Origin: Chitinophagales bacterium
GTDB taxonomy: Bacteria > Bacteroidota > Bacteroidia > Chitinophagales > Chitinophagaceae
Direction of reading: 5' to 3'
Length of the DNA stretch: 64,000 bases
Assembly (NCBI GenBank): GCA_025353485.1
Contig: JANXQO010000172.1
Coordinates: 1 to 64,000, forward strand
A program made the translations under genes and the position numbers. The notes under the pieces are model-generated. The model saw only the letters and a program-made list of their open reading frames with translations, did not search any database and had not been told where the DNA came from. The first letter of the stretch is position 1; the number at the start of each line of letters is the position of its first letter. This document shows, in pieces, positions 37,861 through 48,700 of the stretch.

Positions 37861-40800
37861 ATGAAAAAATTTCCGGCTACTTTATTTTTTTTTCTTTCTA
37901 TAATTTCAGTTTCATTTAGTCAATATCAAACAACACCTGCTGCAGTAAGATGGGCAGACAGTGTGTTTAATACACTGAATAACGATGAGAGAATTGCGCA
38001 GTTAATGGTTTTGCGGGGAAGTTCAATAACAGCAAAAGGTGTGATGTATTTTGACCAGGAAGTAAACGATGCCATCACAAAATATAATGTTGGTGGTGTA
38101 TGTCTTTTCCAGGGGCCGCCGGTTAAGCAGGCAAACATTGTAAACAATTATCAGCGCATAGCAAAAACCCCGGTACTCATTTGTATTGATGCCGAATGGG
38201 GATTGGGAATGCGGATGGATAGCGTGATCCCTTTAAATCATCAGCTAATGTTAGGCGCTGTGCAGGATGCTTCCATAATTTATCAATATGGAAAAATTGT
38301 TGGGGAGCAATGCAGGCGTGCAGGCATACAGGTTAATTATGCGCCGGTAGTTGATATTAATAATAATCCAAATAATCCTGTAATTAATGACCGCTCTTTT
38401 GGGGAAGATAAATATAAAGTTGGTTTATATGGCGTTCAATATATGAAAGGCATGCAGGATGTTGGTGTAATGGCAACCGCAAAACATTTTCCGGGCCATG
38501 GCGATGTTTCGGTTGATTCACATCTTGATCTACCAGTGATAAATAAAACAAGAGCGCAATTGGACTCTCTTGAGTTATATCCTTTTCGTGAAATGTTTAA
38601 AGCCGGTGTAGGTGCCGTTATGGTTGCTCATTTGTATATTCCTGCAATTGATAATGCACCCAATCGTGCCACTTCTATTTCAAAAAATAATGTAACCGGT
38701 TTATTAAGAAATGAATTGGGCTACCAGGGATTAACTTTTACGGATGCATTAAATATGCAGGGTGTTGCAAAATATTTTCCGGGCGGAGAAATAGCAGTAG
38801 AGTCAGTTATTGCCGGTAATGATATGTTATGCCTGCCTGCGGATGTACCCGGCAGTATTGCAAAAATTAAAGAAGCAATAAATAATAACAAACTAACATG
38901 GGATGATATTTATCAAAAGTGTAAAAAAATTTTGGCAGCAAAATATATGTATGGCCCTGGAAATGTAAAACCAATCAACACCAATCATCTTACAGAAGAC
39001 CTGAACAATAAAGTAAATGGCATGAAAAAAATAGTTGCTGAAAATGCCATTACACTTTTAAATAAACAGGATGACCAATTCTTCCCATTACAAAATGATC
39101 AAAAAAATAAAACTGTAAAGGACGTTGTTTATGTAGGCATTGGTTTAACAACTGATAATACTTTTGCAGGAAGAATGAAGAGTGATTATAATGCCGATGT
39201 TTTTTATTTTAATTATAAACAGGATTCAGGAAGAATATTATCAACCCTTGCATTAATAAAAAGCCGTTATAAATCAGTAGTGGTAGGTATTCACGGGTAT
39301 AACAGATATCCTCAAAATAATTTTGGTATCAGCAATGCTGCCACTGTTCTTGTCCAACAACTGCAGCAACAAACCAAAAGCATCACCTTTGTTTTTGGTA
39401 ACCCTTATGCAATAAAAAACTTTTGCGGTGCAAAAAATTTAATTGCCTGTTATGAAGATGACAGTATTACCCAAAATACAGCAGCAGATCTGTTGCAGGG
39501 AAAAATAACTGCTAAAGGAAAACTTCCGGTTACTGTTTGCGATAATTATCAATATGGTAGCGGCATTGTTCTTAATAATAATACGTTGCCTGCAGTGGAT
39601 CCTGTAACAGCAGGATTAGATCCCATTAAATTAAATGCTATTGATTCAATAGCCGAAGATGCAATTAAAAATGAGGCAACTCCCGGTATGGTAATATTGG
39701 TTGTTAAGGATGGAAAAGTTGCTTACCAAAAAGCGTTCGGTAAATATGATTATGATAAGCCTGAACCTGTAACCCTGCAATCAATTTTTGATATGGCTTC
39801 GGTTACAAAAATTTGCGCCACTACATTATGCGTAATGAAATTGTATGATGAAGGAAAACTTGATCTGCAAAAGCATTTGGGAGATTACCTGCCCTGGGTA
39901 AAGGGAAGCGACAAAGAAAATCTTTTAATAGAAAATATTTTATTGCACCAGGCAGGGCTTATTCCTACAACACAATTTGTTAAAGAAACACTTGACAGTG
40001 TCACAAAAAGTCCGCTGCCAAAGTATTACTCCACAAGACAAACAGATTCTTTTACTATTCGTGTTGCTGAAAATTTATACATAAGAAATGATTGGAGAGA
40101 TACAATGTATAAAAGAATGGTGGAAAGTAAATTAAGCCCTTCTGATAAATATGTGTACAGCGATAATGATTTTATTTTTCTGGGAAAAATTGTAGAAGCC
40201 ATTACAGGACAAACTTTGGATAACTATGTAAAGAAAACATTTTACGATCCCCTGGGGCTTACTGCCACAGGGTTTAAACCAAGAGAGAGATTTACGCTTG
40301 ACAGGATTGTTCCTACAGAAACAGAAAGATCTTTTCGTTTACAACATCTTAGAGGTGACGTTCATGATCCCGGCGCTTCCATGTTTGGCGGCGTTGCAGG
40401 ACATGCAGGATTGTTCAGCACCGCCTACGATCTTGGTGTAATAATGCAAATGCTTTTAAATGGAGGTACTATTAATGGAAAGCAATTTATAAAACCGGAA
40501 ACGATAAAATTGTTTTCAGCATATAACAGTTCTATAAGCCGCAGAGGTTTTGGTTTTGATAAACCTGAAAAAGAAAATGAGTCGCTTAAAGAACCCTATC
40601 CATCAAAGCTTGCATCACCACTTACTTTCGGCCACACTGGTTATACAGGCACCTGTGTTTGGGCAGACCCTAAATATAATATAGTGTTCATCTTTTTAAG
40701 TAACCGTGTAAATCCTAAGGGTGGTGATAATATTTTATTATCAAGGCTTAATGTAAGGGGAAAAATTCAGGATGCTGTTTATCATGCAATGGGTTTATAA
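37861..40800 (+). CDS. Fusion: GH3 beta-N-acetylglucosaminidase-like domain + serine hydrolase (beta-lactamase family)
   Basis: GH3 KHFPGHGDVSVDSHLDLP and TDALNMQGV; C-terminal SVTK, YSDND, HTGYTG motifs. Confidence 0.9.
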   Translation: MKKFPATLFFFLSIISVSFSQYQTTPAAVRWADSVFNTLNNDERIAQLMVLRGSSITAKGVMYFDQEVNDAITKYNVGGVCLFQGPPVKQANIVNNYQRIAKTPVLICIDAEWGLGMRMDSVIPLNHQLMLGAVQDASIIYQYGKIVGEQCRRAGIQVNYAPVVDINNNPNNPVINDRSFGEDKYKVGLYGVQYMKGMQDVGVMATAKHFPGHGDVSVDSHLDLPVINKTRAQLDSLELYPFREMFKAGVGAVMVAHLYIPAIDNAPNRATSISKNNVTGLLRNELGYQGLTFTDALNMQGVAKYFPGGEIAVESVIAGNDMLCLPADVPGSIAKIKEAINNNKLTWDDIYQKCKKILAAKYMYGPGNVKPINTNHLTEDLNNKVNGMKKIVAENAITLLNKQDDQFFPLQNDQKNKTVKDVVYVGIGLTTDNTFAGRMKSDYNADVFYFNYKQDSGRILSTLALIKSRYKSVVVGIHGYNRYPQNNFGISNAATVLVQQLQQQTKSITFVFGNPYAIKNFCGAKNLIACYEDDSITQNTAADLLQGKITAKGKLPVTVCDNYQYGSGIVLNNNTLPAVDPVTAGLDPIKLNAIDSIAEDAIKNEATPGMVILVVKDGKVAYQKAFGKYDYDKPEPVTLQSIFDMASVTKICATTLCVMKLYDEGKLDLQKHLGDYLPWVKGSDKENLLIENILLHQAGLIPTTQFVKETLDSVTKSPLPKYYSTRQTDSFTIRVAENLYIRNDWRDTMYKRMVESKLSPSDKYVYSDNDFIFLGKIVEAITGQTLDNYVKKTFYDPLGLTATGFKPRERFTLDRIVPTETERSFRLQHLRGDVHDPGASMFGGVAGHAGLFSTAYDLGVIMQMLLNGGTINGKQFIKPETIKLFSAYNSSISRRGFGFDKPEKENESLKEPYPSKLASPLTFGHTGYTGTCVWADPKYNIVFIFLSNRVNPKGGDNILLSRLNVRGKIQDAVYHAMGL

Positions 40801-40838
40801 GATCAACCTTGTTTAACTTGAAAAATAATTTCTCTTAG

Positions 40839-42776
40839 ATGTCATATCCATATCAAATAAAATCTTTAGAAGAATATAATTTAGCGTATAAAAAAAGTGT
40901 AGAAGACCCCGAAGGATTTTGGGGGAATATTGCAGAGAATTTCGTCTGGAAAAAAAAATGGGATAGTGTGTTAGAGTGGAATTTTAAGGAACCAAAAATA
41001 GAATGGTTCAAAGGCGCTAAACTAAATATCACTGAAAATTGTATTGATCGCCATCTTGAAAAACTGGGAGATAAACCGGCCATTATTTGGGAGCCAAATA
41101 ATCCTGAAGAAAGAACAAGAGTGGTAACTTATTCACGGCTCCATAAAAGAGTTTGCCAGTTTGCACAGGTGCTTAAAAACAATGGTGTAGAAAAAGGCGA
41201 CAGGGTTTGTATCTACATGGGAATGGTACCTGAGCTTGCTTATGCGGTTTTAGGCTGTGCAAGAATTGGTGCCATTCACAGCGTTATATTCGGAGGATTT
41301 TCTGCACAAAGTATTGCTGACAGGTTATTTGATGCACAGGCAGAATACATTGTTACCTGCGATGGCGCATACCGCGGCGGTAAAGACATTCCTCTAAAAT
41401 CTATTATTGACGACGCGTTGATCGGTAACAGAATAATTATAAAAGTTATTGTTTATACAAGAACGAGAACGCCGGTCTCCATGATAAAAGGAAGAGATGT
41501 TTGGTGGGAAGATGAAATGGAATATGCAGAATCACAAATAGAGAAAGATAATATAATAACTATGCCGGCAACAGAGATGGATGCCGAAGATCCGCTCTTT
41601 ATTTTATACACTTCGGGTTCTACCGGTAAACCAAAAGGTGTTGTACATAGCAGCGCCGGTTACATGGTTTGGACCAACTACACTTTTGTAAATGTGTTTC
41701 AATATAAACCGGGAGATATATTTTTCTGCACAGCAGATGTTGGCTGGATAACAGGCCACAGTTATATTTTGTATGGACCATTAAGTGCAGGCGCTACCAG
41801 CGTAATGTTTGAAGGCATTCCAACATGGCCTGATGCCGGAAGATTTTGGGACATAGTTGATAAATATAAAGTGAACACAATTTACACAGCGCCTACTGCC
41901 ATAAGAAGTTTAATGAGTTATGGCTTGGAACCATTAAAAGGAAAAGATCTTTCATCATTAAAAGTTTTGGGTACAGTTGGCGAACCAATTAATGAAGAAG
42001 CATGGCATTGGTATGATAAAAATATTGGTAAAGGAAAATGCCCGATAGTTGATACCTGGTGGCAGACAGAAACGGGTGGAATTTTAATTTCAAACTTTGC
42101 AGGAATAACACCTGCAAAACCAAGTTGGGCAACATTGCCAATGCCCGGTGTTCAGCCATTATTGGTAGATGAAAAAGGTGATGAAGCTACCGAACCCGAT
42201 GAAGATGGTTTATTAAAAGGCAACCTTTGCATCAAAACTCCATGGCCGGCAATATTGCGCACAACTTACGGTGATCATGAACGTTGCCGTACCAATTATT
42301 TTGCTGCTTACCCTGATCTTTATTTTACCGGTGATGGCGCTCTAAAAAATAAAGATGGCTTTTACAGGATAACGGGAAGAGTGGATGATGTATTAAATGT
42401 TAGCGGCCATCGCATTGGTACTGCTGAAGTAGAGAATGCGATCAACATGCATGCAGGTGTTATAGAAAGCGCTGTGGTGGGCTATCCGCACGATATTAAA
42501 GGACAGGGAATTTACGCATTTGTGATTTACAGTCACATGCATATTGATGAAGAGCAAACCCGCAAAGACATTTTTCAAACAGTAAGCAGGGTTATTGGTG
42601 CCATTGCAAAACCTGATAAAATTCAATTTGTAACCGGGTTGCCAAAAACAAGAAGCGGAAAAATAATGCGGAGAATATTGAGAAAAATAGCAGAAGGTGA
42701 AACAAAAAATTTAGGTGATACTACTACATTGCTGGATCCGGGAGTTGTTGAAGAAATAACTAAAGGGAAAATATAA
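40839..42776 (+). CDS. acs: Acetyl-CoA synthetase
   Basis: YTSGSTGKPKGVVHSSAGYM, WWQTETGGI, GRVDDVLNVSGHRIGTAEVE, TRSGKIMRRILRKIA. Confidence 0.96.
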   Translation: MSYPYQIKSLEEYNLAYKKSVEDPEGFWGNIAENFVWKKKWDSVLEWNFKEPKIEWFKGAKLNITENCIDRHLEKLGDKPAIIWEPNNPEERTRVVTYSRLHKRVCQFAQVLKNNGVEKGDRVCIYMGMVPELAYAVLGCARIGAIHSVIFGGFSAQSIADRLFDAQAEYIVTCDGAYRGGKDIPLKSIIDDALIGNRIIIKVIVYTRTRTPVSMIKGRDVWWEDEMEYAESQIEKDNIITMPATEMDAEDPLFILYTSGSTGKPKGVVHSSAGYMVWTNYTFVNVFQYKPGDIFFCTADVGWITGHSYILYGPLSAGATSVMFEGIPTWPDAGRFWDIVDKYKVNTIYTAPTAIRSLMSYGLEPLKGKDLSSLKVLGTVGEPINEEAWHWYDKNIGKGKCPIVDTWWQTETGGILISNFAGITPAKPSWATLPMPGVQPLLVDEKGDEATEPDEDGLLKGNLCIKTPWPAILRTTYGDHERCRTNYFAAYPDLYFTGDGALKNKDGFYRITGRVDDVLNVSGHRIGTAEVENAINMHAGVIESAVVGYPHDIKGQGIYAFVIYSHMHIDEEQTRKDIFQTVSRVIGAIAKPDKIQFVTGLPKTRSGKIMRRILRKIAEGETKNLGDTTTLLDPGVVEEITKGKI

Positions 42777-44021
42777 ATGCATCCTAAGCACCTTTCGATA
42801 AATGATTTTACCTATCATTTACCAGTCGAAAAAATAGCACTCCATCCTCTTGAGAAAAGAGATCAATCAAAATTATTGATCTATAAAAATGGAGAGATCA
42901 TAGAAGATATTTATAAAAATATTGCTGATCATCTTCCTGAAAATTCTCTTCTTATTTTTAATAATACTAAAGTTATTCCTGCAAGAATATTATTTAAAAA
43001 ACAGACAGGTGGAACAATTGAAATATTTTGTTTAGAACCATTTGAAGAGAATGCAGAGTACACAACCGTGATGAGTAAAACTGGTTCTGCCAAATGGAAA
43101 TGTATGATCGGCGGGGCAAGTAAATGGAAAAAAGACGGCTTAACAAAAAAAATAAAAATTAATAATCAAGAGGTAGAACTTACCGCAACGCTGAAACAAA
43201 AACTTACTGATGCTTATGTAACTGAATTCAGCTGGCAGCCTTCTCATTATTCCTTTTCAGAAATAATTGAACAGGTGGGTGAAATTCCTTTGCCGCCCTA
43301 CATTAAAAGGGATGTGGAGGAAAATGATAAAGAAAGATACCAGACTATTTATGCGGAACATAAAGGATCAGTTGCTGCACCAACAGCAGGTTTACATTTT
43401 ACACCCGAAGTATTTTCATCTCTTGAAAATAAAAATATTAAAACAGATTTTGTTACTCTTCATGTTGGCGCAGGAACATTTAAGCCTGTTAAATCACCAA
43501 CAATGCAGGAGCATGAGATGCATGCAGAGTGGCTAGATGTTACCGTTTCAACAATTGAAAATATTTTAGATAATCTGTCAAAAAATATAATCGCAGTTGG
43601 AACAACTTCTTTAAGAACAATTGAAAGCCTGTACTGGATGGGAGTGAAAACTTTTAGTAATAATAATTGCAATCTTCAGGATTTGGAAATAAAACAATGG
43701 GAAGTTTATGATGAGTTATCAAAACAAAACATAGATGCCAACATTGCTTTAGCATCTTTAATAACATGGATGAAAAAAAATGAGCAACAAAAATTATTTA
43801 TCAAAACACAAATTCTTATTGCGCCCGGTTATCAATTTAAAATTGCCATTGCATTGATAACAAATTTTCATCAACCGGGATCTACTTTATTATTATTGGT
43901 TGCTGCAATTACTAAAGACTGGAGAAGAATTTATGAATATGCTTTAAAGAATGATTTTAGATTTTTGAGTTATGGAGATGGTTGTTTAATAAGCCCCCTG
44001 TCCCATAAAAGGGGGACTTAA
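42777..44021 (+). CDS. queA: S-adenosylmethionine:tRNA ribosyltransferase-isomerase
   Basis: FNNTKVIPARILFKKQTGG, GSVAAPTAGLHFTPE, NFHQPGSTLLLLVAA; C-terminus runs into repeat. Confidence 0.93.
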   Translation: MHPKHLSINDFTYHLPVEKIALHPLEKRDQSKLLIYKNGEIIEDIYKNIADHLPENSLLIFNNTKVIPARILFKKQTGGTIEIFCLEPFEENAEYTTVMSKTGSAKWKCMIGGASKWKKDGLTKKIKINNQEVELTATLKQKLTDAYVTEFSWQPSHYSFSEIIEQVGEIPLPPYIKRDVEENDKERYQTIYAEHKGSVAAPTAGLHFTPEVFSSLENKNIKTDFVTLHVGAGTFKPVKSPTMQEHEMHAEWLDVTVSTIENILDNLSKNIIAVGTTSLRTIESLYWMGVKTFSNNNCNLQDLEIKQWEVYDELSKQNIDANIALASLITWMKKNEQQKLFIKTQILIAPGYQFKIAIALITNFHQPGSTLLLLVAAITKDWRRIYEYALKNDFRFLSYGDGCLISPLSHKRGT

Positions 44022-44140
44022 AGCGCCAGTTTATTTTTAATTTAGTGAATTTTTTATAGTGCAAATTTCCATATTAAGAACTATGTATTCCCGAAAGAAT
44101 CCCAATCTAAGCTTCCCCTTCGGGGGACAGGGGGTTTTTA
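43991..44140. repeat. Intergenic inverted repeat AAGCCCCCTGTCCC...GGGACAGGGGGTTTTT
   Basis: 11-bp perfect GC-rich inverted repeat (43994..44004 / 44124..44134) between convergent genes. Confidence 0.75.
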
Positions 44141-44725
44141 TTTTTGTATTGTAACCGGCGTACCCGAAGGAATATAACTATACAGATCTTTTGCTTCGCT
44201 GTATTTTAATGATATACATCCATCGGTCCAGTTTTGAAAATAATCAACTGTCCATTCTTCCTGTGGCCGTGTAGCATGAATGGCAATACCGCTGCCTATT
44301 CTTGCCTTCCTGGGAATAAGCCCCCGGGACTGTCTTTCATTAAATTTTTTTATGCTTTCTTCGTTAGGAAAATCCAATAATAATTCAGGACCCCATTGAG
44401 GATGAATTTTTTTAAGTAAAATTTTGAAGTGCCCTTCCGGCGTTCTTTTATCTCCCTCCATGTATTTATCATTCTGATCTTTACTGCCAAATACCACAGG
44501 GTAAGTTGCATACCAGCCCTCTGCATCATACACCTTTAATTCATAATCCGATTTATCAATGATGATGTAATAAGGATTATTCTTAACTGTATGGCCTGAT
44601 GATGAAGGAAAATTTACAGCAGCGTAAGATTCTTTTTTAATTATCTTTTTCTTTTTAGGTTTAATAAATGAAAAAAATAAAAACGAAAATGAAAGAAGGA
44701 TAAAGGTTTGCCAAAAGGTTTTCAT
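44138..44725 (-). CDS. L,D-transpeptidase (YkuD) family protein
   Basis: IAIHATRPQEEW...TDGCISLKYSEAKDLY; start revised from 44779. Confidence 0.87.
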   Translation of the reverse strand: MKTFWQTFILLSFSFLFFSFIKPKKKKIIKKESYAAVNFPSSSGHTVKNNPYYIIIDKSDYELKVYDAEGWYATYPVVFGSKDQNDKYMEGDKRTPEGHFKILLKKIHPQWGPELLLDFPNEESIKKFNERQSRGLIPRKARIGSGIAIHATRPQEEWTVDYFQNWTDGCISLKYSEAKDLYSYIPSGTPVTIQK

Positions 44726-44836
44726 TTGCAAGGCCGGGTTTATCCAAAAATAATTTAAACGAAATGCCTTGCAAAACATTTTGCGTTAACTGAAAAACAA
44801 TTAACTTTTTTTCAACAGGAGGAAAGAGATTAAAAA

Positions 44837-45721
44837 TTAATCCCATTGTTTATCTTCAATTGCTTTTTGTTTGGCAACTCTTGCGGAAATAAAAATACTC
44901 ACCTCATATAACAAAATAAGAGGAACCGCTACAATGGTTTGGCTTGTCCAGTCAGGTGATGGAGTAATTACTGCAGCCACGATCAATATAATGACGTATG
45001 CATATTTACGGTATGTTTTTAAATACTTCGGAGTAATGAGCCCAATTTTTGAAAGAACATATGCTAAAACCGGCAGCTCAAATGCAATACCGCAACCAAG
45101 AATAATATTTACAAGCGTATCAATATAATCTTCCAGACTGGGCAAATAGGTTTGTGAGCCCAACGTACCAATTTTAAAGCTTGCTAAAAAATTAAAAGTA
45201 AAAGGTGCTAACAAAAAATAACCGAATGCCCCTCCGGTAAAAAAACAAAGAGAAACCCATCCAATACTGCCCCGTGAATATTTTAATTCTTTGGATGATA
45301 AAGCCGGTTTGATAAAGCGCCATAACTCCCAGAATAAATAAGGAAACGCAATGATCAGCCCACCCATAAAAGAAATATTAAGAGCAGAAGAAAAAGAACC
45401 GCTGACAGTATTTATTAATAATGGAATTTTTACAGGAGGCATGCATAAGGAATTGCCAAGGTGAAGTTTATGCCCCAAATTACATAATGCCGAATAGGTA
45501 ACAAAACTCTCTCTTGCCGGGGCATATATGATGTTGTCAAATATCCAGTCAATAAAAACAAATACAAGGATGGCACCAATTACTAAAGCAATGGCAGCCC
45601 TTACAATGTGCCAGCGAAGAACTTCAAGATGATCAATAAAGCTCATTTCAGCTTTTTCTCCGTCATCCTTTCCTCTAATTTTTTTAAAAAAAGATTTTCT
45701 ATCTGATGCTTTTACACTCAA
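44837..45721 (-). CDS. tatC: Sec-independent protein translocase TatC
   Basis: MSFIDHLEVLRWHIVRAAIAL, FFTGGAFGYFLLAPFTFNFL, YRKYAYVIILIVAAVITPSPDWTSQ. Confidence 0.95.
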   Translation of the reverse strand: MSVKASDRKSFFKKIRGKDDGEKAEMSFIDHLEVLRWHIVRAAIALVIGAILVFVFIDWIFDNIIYAPARESFVTYSALCNLGHKLHLGNSLCMPPVKIPLLINTVSGSFSSALNISFMGGLIIAFPYLFWELWRFIKPALSSKELKYSRGSIGWVSLCFFTGGAFGYFLLAPFTFNFLASFKIGTLGSQTYLPSLEDYIDTLVNIILGCGIAFELPVLAYVLSKIGLITPKYLKTYRKYAYVIILIVAAVITPSPDWTSQTIVAVPLILLYEVSIFISARVAKQKAIEDKQWD

Positions 45722-45797
45722 TTTTATAATTTGTTAACTATTTACGCAAAGATAATGGTTAGGGATGTTAGATGTAAGCCTGCAACCATTTCAATTA

Positions 45798-48700
45798 TTA
45801 GCTTACTGCAATTTTTTTTACGCTGCCGGTACGCTTTAATGCACCCCAGCCCTGTAACTCACCTTTTATTGCCCTGATAAACGATTTAAAAAGGATGTAA
45901 TACATCATTTGGCGATAAATTAACCGTTGTGGTATCATCCAAAAAAGCTTTTTATAATCTTCTTTTTCAAAAGCGAACGCAAGTGCAGCGCCTGCCAGAT
46001 CAACCAAAGTAAATATTCCATAATACAAAAGAATATGAGGAACACTTGCTACAACAATATTCATTGATGCAGCAATTAAACTAACTGCCAGTATAAGATC
46101 AGCAAGAGGGGCTAAGAAAGGTAATATCATTTGAAAAAAAAGAATGTTAGGCATAGCCACCATTCCAAAATTTTTATACTTAGGATTGAGTACAGCATCC
46201 CTGTGTTTCCAAAAACATTGCATTACACCAAAGCTCCACCGAAAACGCTGCCGCATAAATTGCCTGAATGTCTCAGGAGCTTCTGTATATGAAATTGCTT
46301 TAGAACAATTACGAACTATGTATCCCTTACGATGCAAACGCATTGTGAGATCACAATCCTCTGCCAAAGTATCTGTGGTAAAGCCTCCTGCAATTTTTAT
46401 GGCTTCTTTATTAAACGCACCTATTGCGCCGGGAACAACTGTTATACAATTAAGCAGATCAAATGCACGCCTGTCAAAATTTTGGGATGTGATGTACTCA
46501 ATGCTTTGCCATTTAGTTATGATGTTTACTTCGTTACCAACTTTTACATTGCCGGCAACAGCGGCAACTTTTTTATTATCAAAATATTTTATTAAGTTAG
46601 AAACAGCATCTGACTTTAATTGTGTATCCGCATCAATGCATACTACATAATCTGCTTTGGAATTTTCAATACCAAAATTTAATGCTGTTGCTTTACCTCC
46701 ATTTTGTTTTGTAAATACATAAACGTTGGAGACATTATTAAAAGCATCCTTTACTGTTTTACAGGTTTCATCTTTACTTCCATCATCAACAAAAATTACT
46801 TCCAGGTTTGGATAATCCTGGACTATTAAACTTTTAACCGTTCTTACAGCATTAACCTGCTCATTATACGCCGGAATTATTACACTAACCAATGGAGCAT
46901 TGTTTGTGTCAAAAACAAAATTATGGCCATTTCTTTCACCAACTTCCTTACGTTTTTGAATTGCAGCAAGAACCGCCATAGCAATCATTCTTCCAATAGA
47001 TAATATAATTCCGATTATAAATAAAGAGAATAAAATATGCCCACTCCAATAAGCTGTTTCTGCCAAAAAGAAATTCAAATTCATTATCCATCCATTACGT
47101 GATGGTGGTACAGGAGGCATTACAACATCTTTAGTTTCCCCCATCAGGTCAGCAATGGTCGTAAACTTGTAACCTTTGTCTTTAAAATATTTTATTATCA
47201 TGGGCAATGCATCAACCGTGGGCTGCCTGGTATTTCCACCGGCATCGTGTAATAATATTATACTCGCATTTCTTGTTTCCACCTGGCTTATAACCCTTGC
47301 CACAATAGAATCTGCAGTTACACCAGGCTGCCAATCCATCGGGTCAATACTTTCTGCAACTGTTAAATAATTTTCGTCCCTGCTCCTTGCAATAGGTTCA
47401 AGCTCTTCGTAAGTATGAGGTTCGGAATCGGCATTATAAGGTGCCCTGAATAAAATGGTTGACCTGCCTGTTATACTTTCGATAAGCAGACGGGTAGCTT
47501 TCATTTCAATTGCTGCCCTAACCAAACTCATCTTTGCAATATTATGATGGGTGAATGTGTGATTACCTATTTCAAATCCATCTTTATAAATACGTTGAAG
47601 AATCGGAATATTACTTTCTGCTGCCAAACCAACAATAAAAAAGGTTGCAGGTATTTTTTCTTTTTCAAGAATATCTAAAATTTGGGGTGTATACTCATCA
47701 CTTGGCCCATCATCAAAAGTGAGAATAAGTTTATGTCCCTTTCCTATTGTGGTATCTTCTGCAAACTTTCTTATAACGTAGCCCGATGGAAGTTGTAAAT
47801 AATCCTGCTCTGCAATTAATTGACCTGTACTGTCAATTTCAAATTTTATTTTTCCTACCTGTGGAACATAAAGAATATCGAGTATTTCTCCTTCGCCATC
47901 AAAGCCAACATTATCAGGTATTATTGGTATGGTAGATAATAAATTAAAATTATAAGGATGTGCTTCTAAAGCATCATTGCTAAGATCCATGTTATAGTAA
48001 TTCCACATCCTGGTGTCTTCGCTTCCAAGCCTCCACAATGCCGTTCCGGCCGTGGCATATTCATCACTAAACCTTAGAATATTAAAAGTGGTTGCAGCAT
48101 CTGTAAACCAAACTTCATGCGTGTTTTTTTTTATATTACCATCTTCATCCTCCTGTTCTGAAACATAGCTATAATGTAGATTGTAACTGTCATTATCATA
48201 AATTATTTTTGCACCAAGCACTTTGGCTTTATTGATAGCCTGGTTATAAGTATACACTGAATCCTGTTTTCCATTTGCCCAATCGTAACCAAAACCTCCT
48301 ATGCCTAAAATTATTTTATCAGATTGTATTTTTGAGGCTGTCCAATCCATTGCATCTTCAATCCATTTTTGAGCGCTAACAGGCCCCGGACCTGTTGAAT
48401 TATTAGACTGATCATAAGCCATCAGAATTACATAATCATTGTAATCAGATAATTTTTTATAATCATAATCATTATTTTTCGGCGCAACATCCATTGTTAC
48501 TGTCATCCCATGGGCATGCAATGTTTCGTATAATTTTTTTTGAAAAGAAGTGAGTGGTTCATTGGTTTTTTCAATTAGTTCTTCAAAGTCAATATTAATA
48601 CCACTAAAATTATAATGGCTAAGTGTATCAATAACCTGTTTTATAAATTTATTTCTAACAACAGTATCACTTAATATTTTATGCAATAGCTTACCATCAA

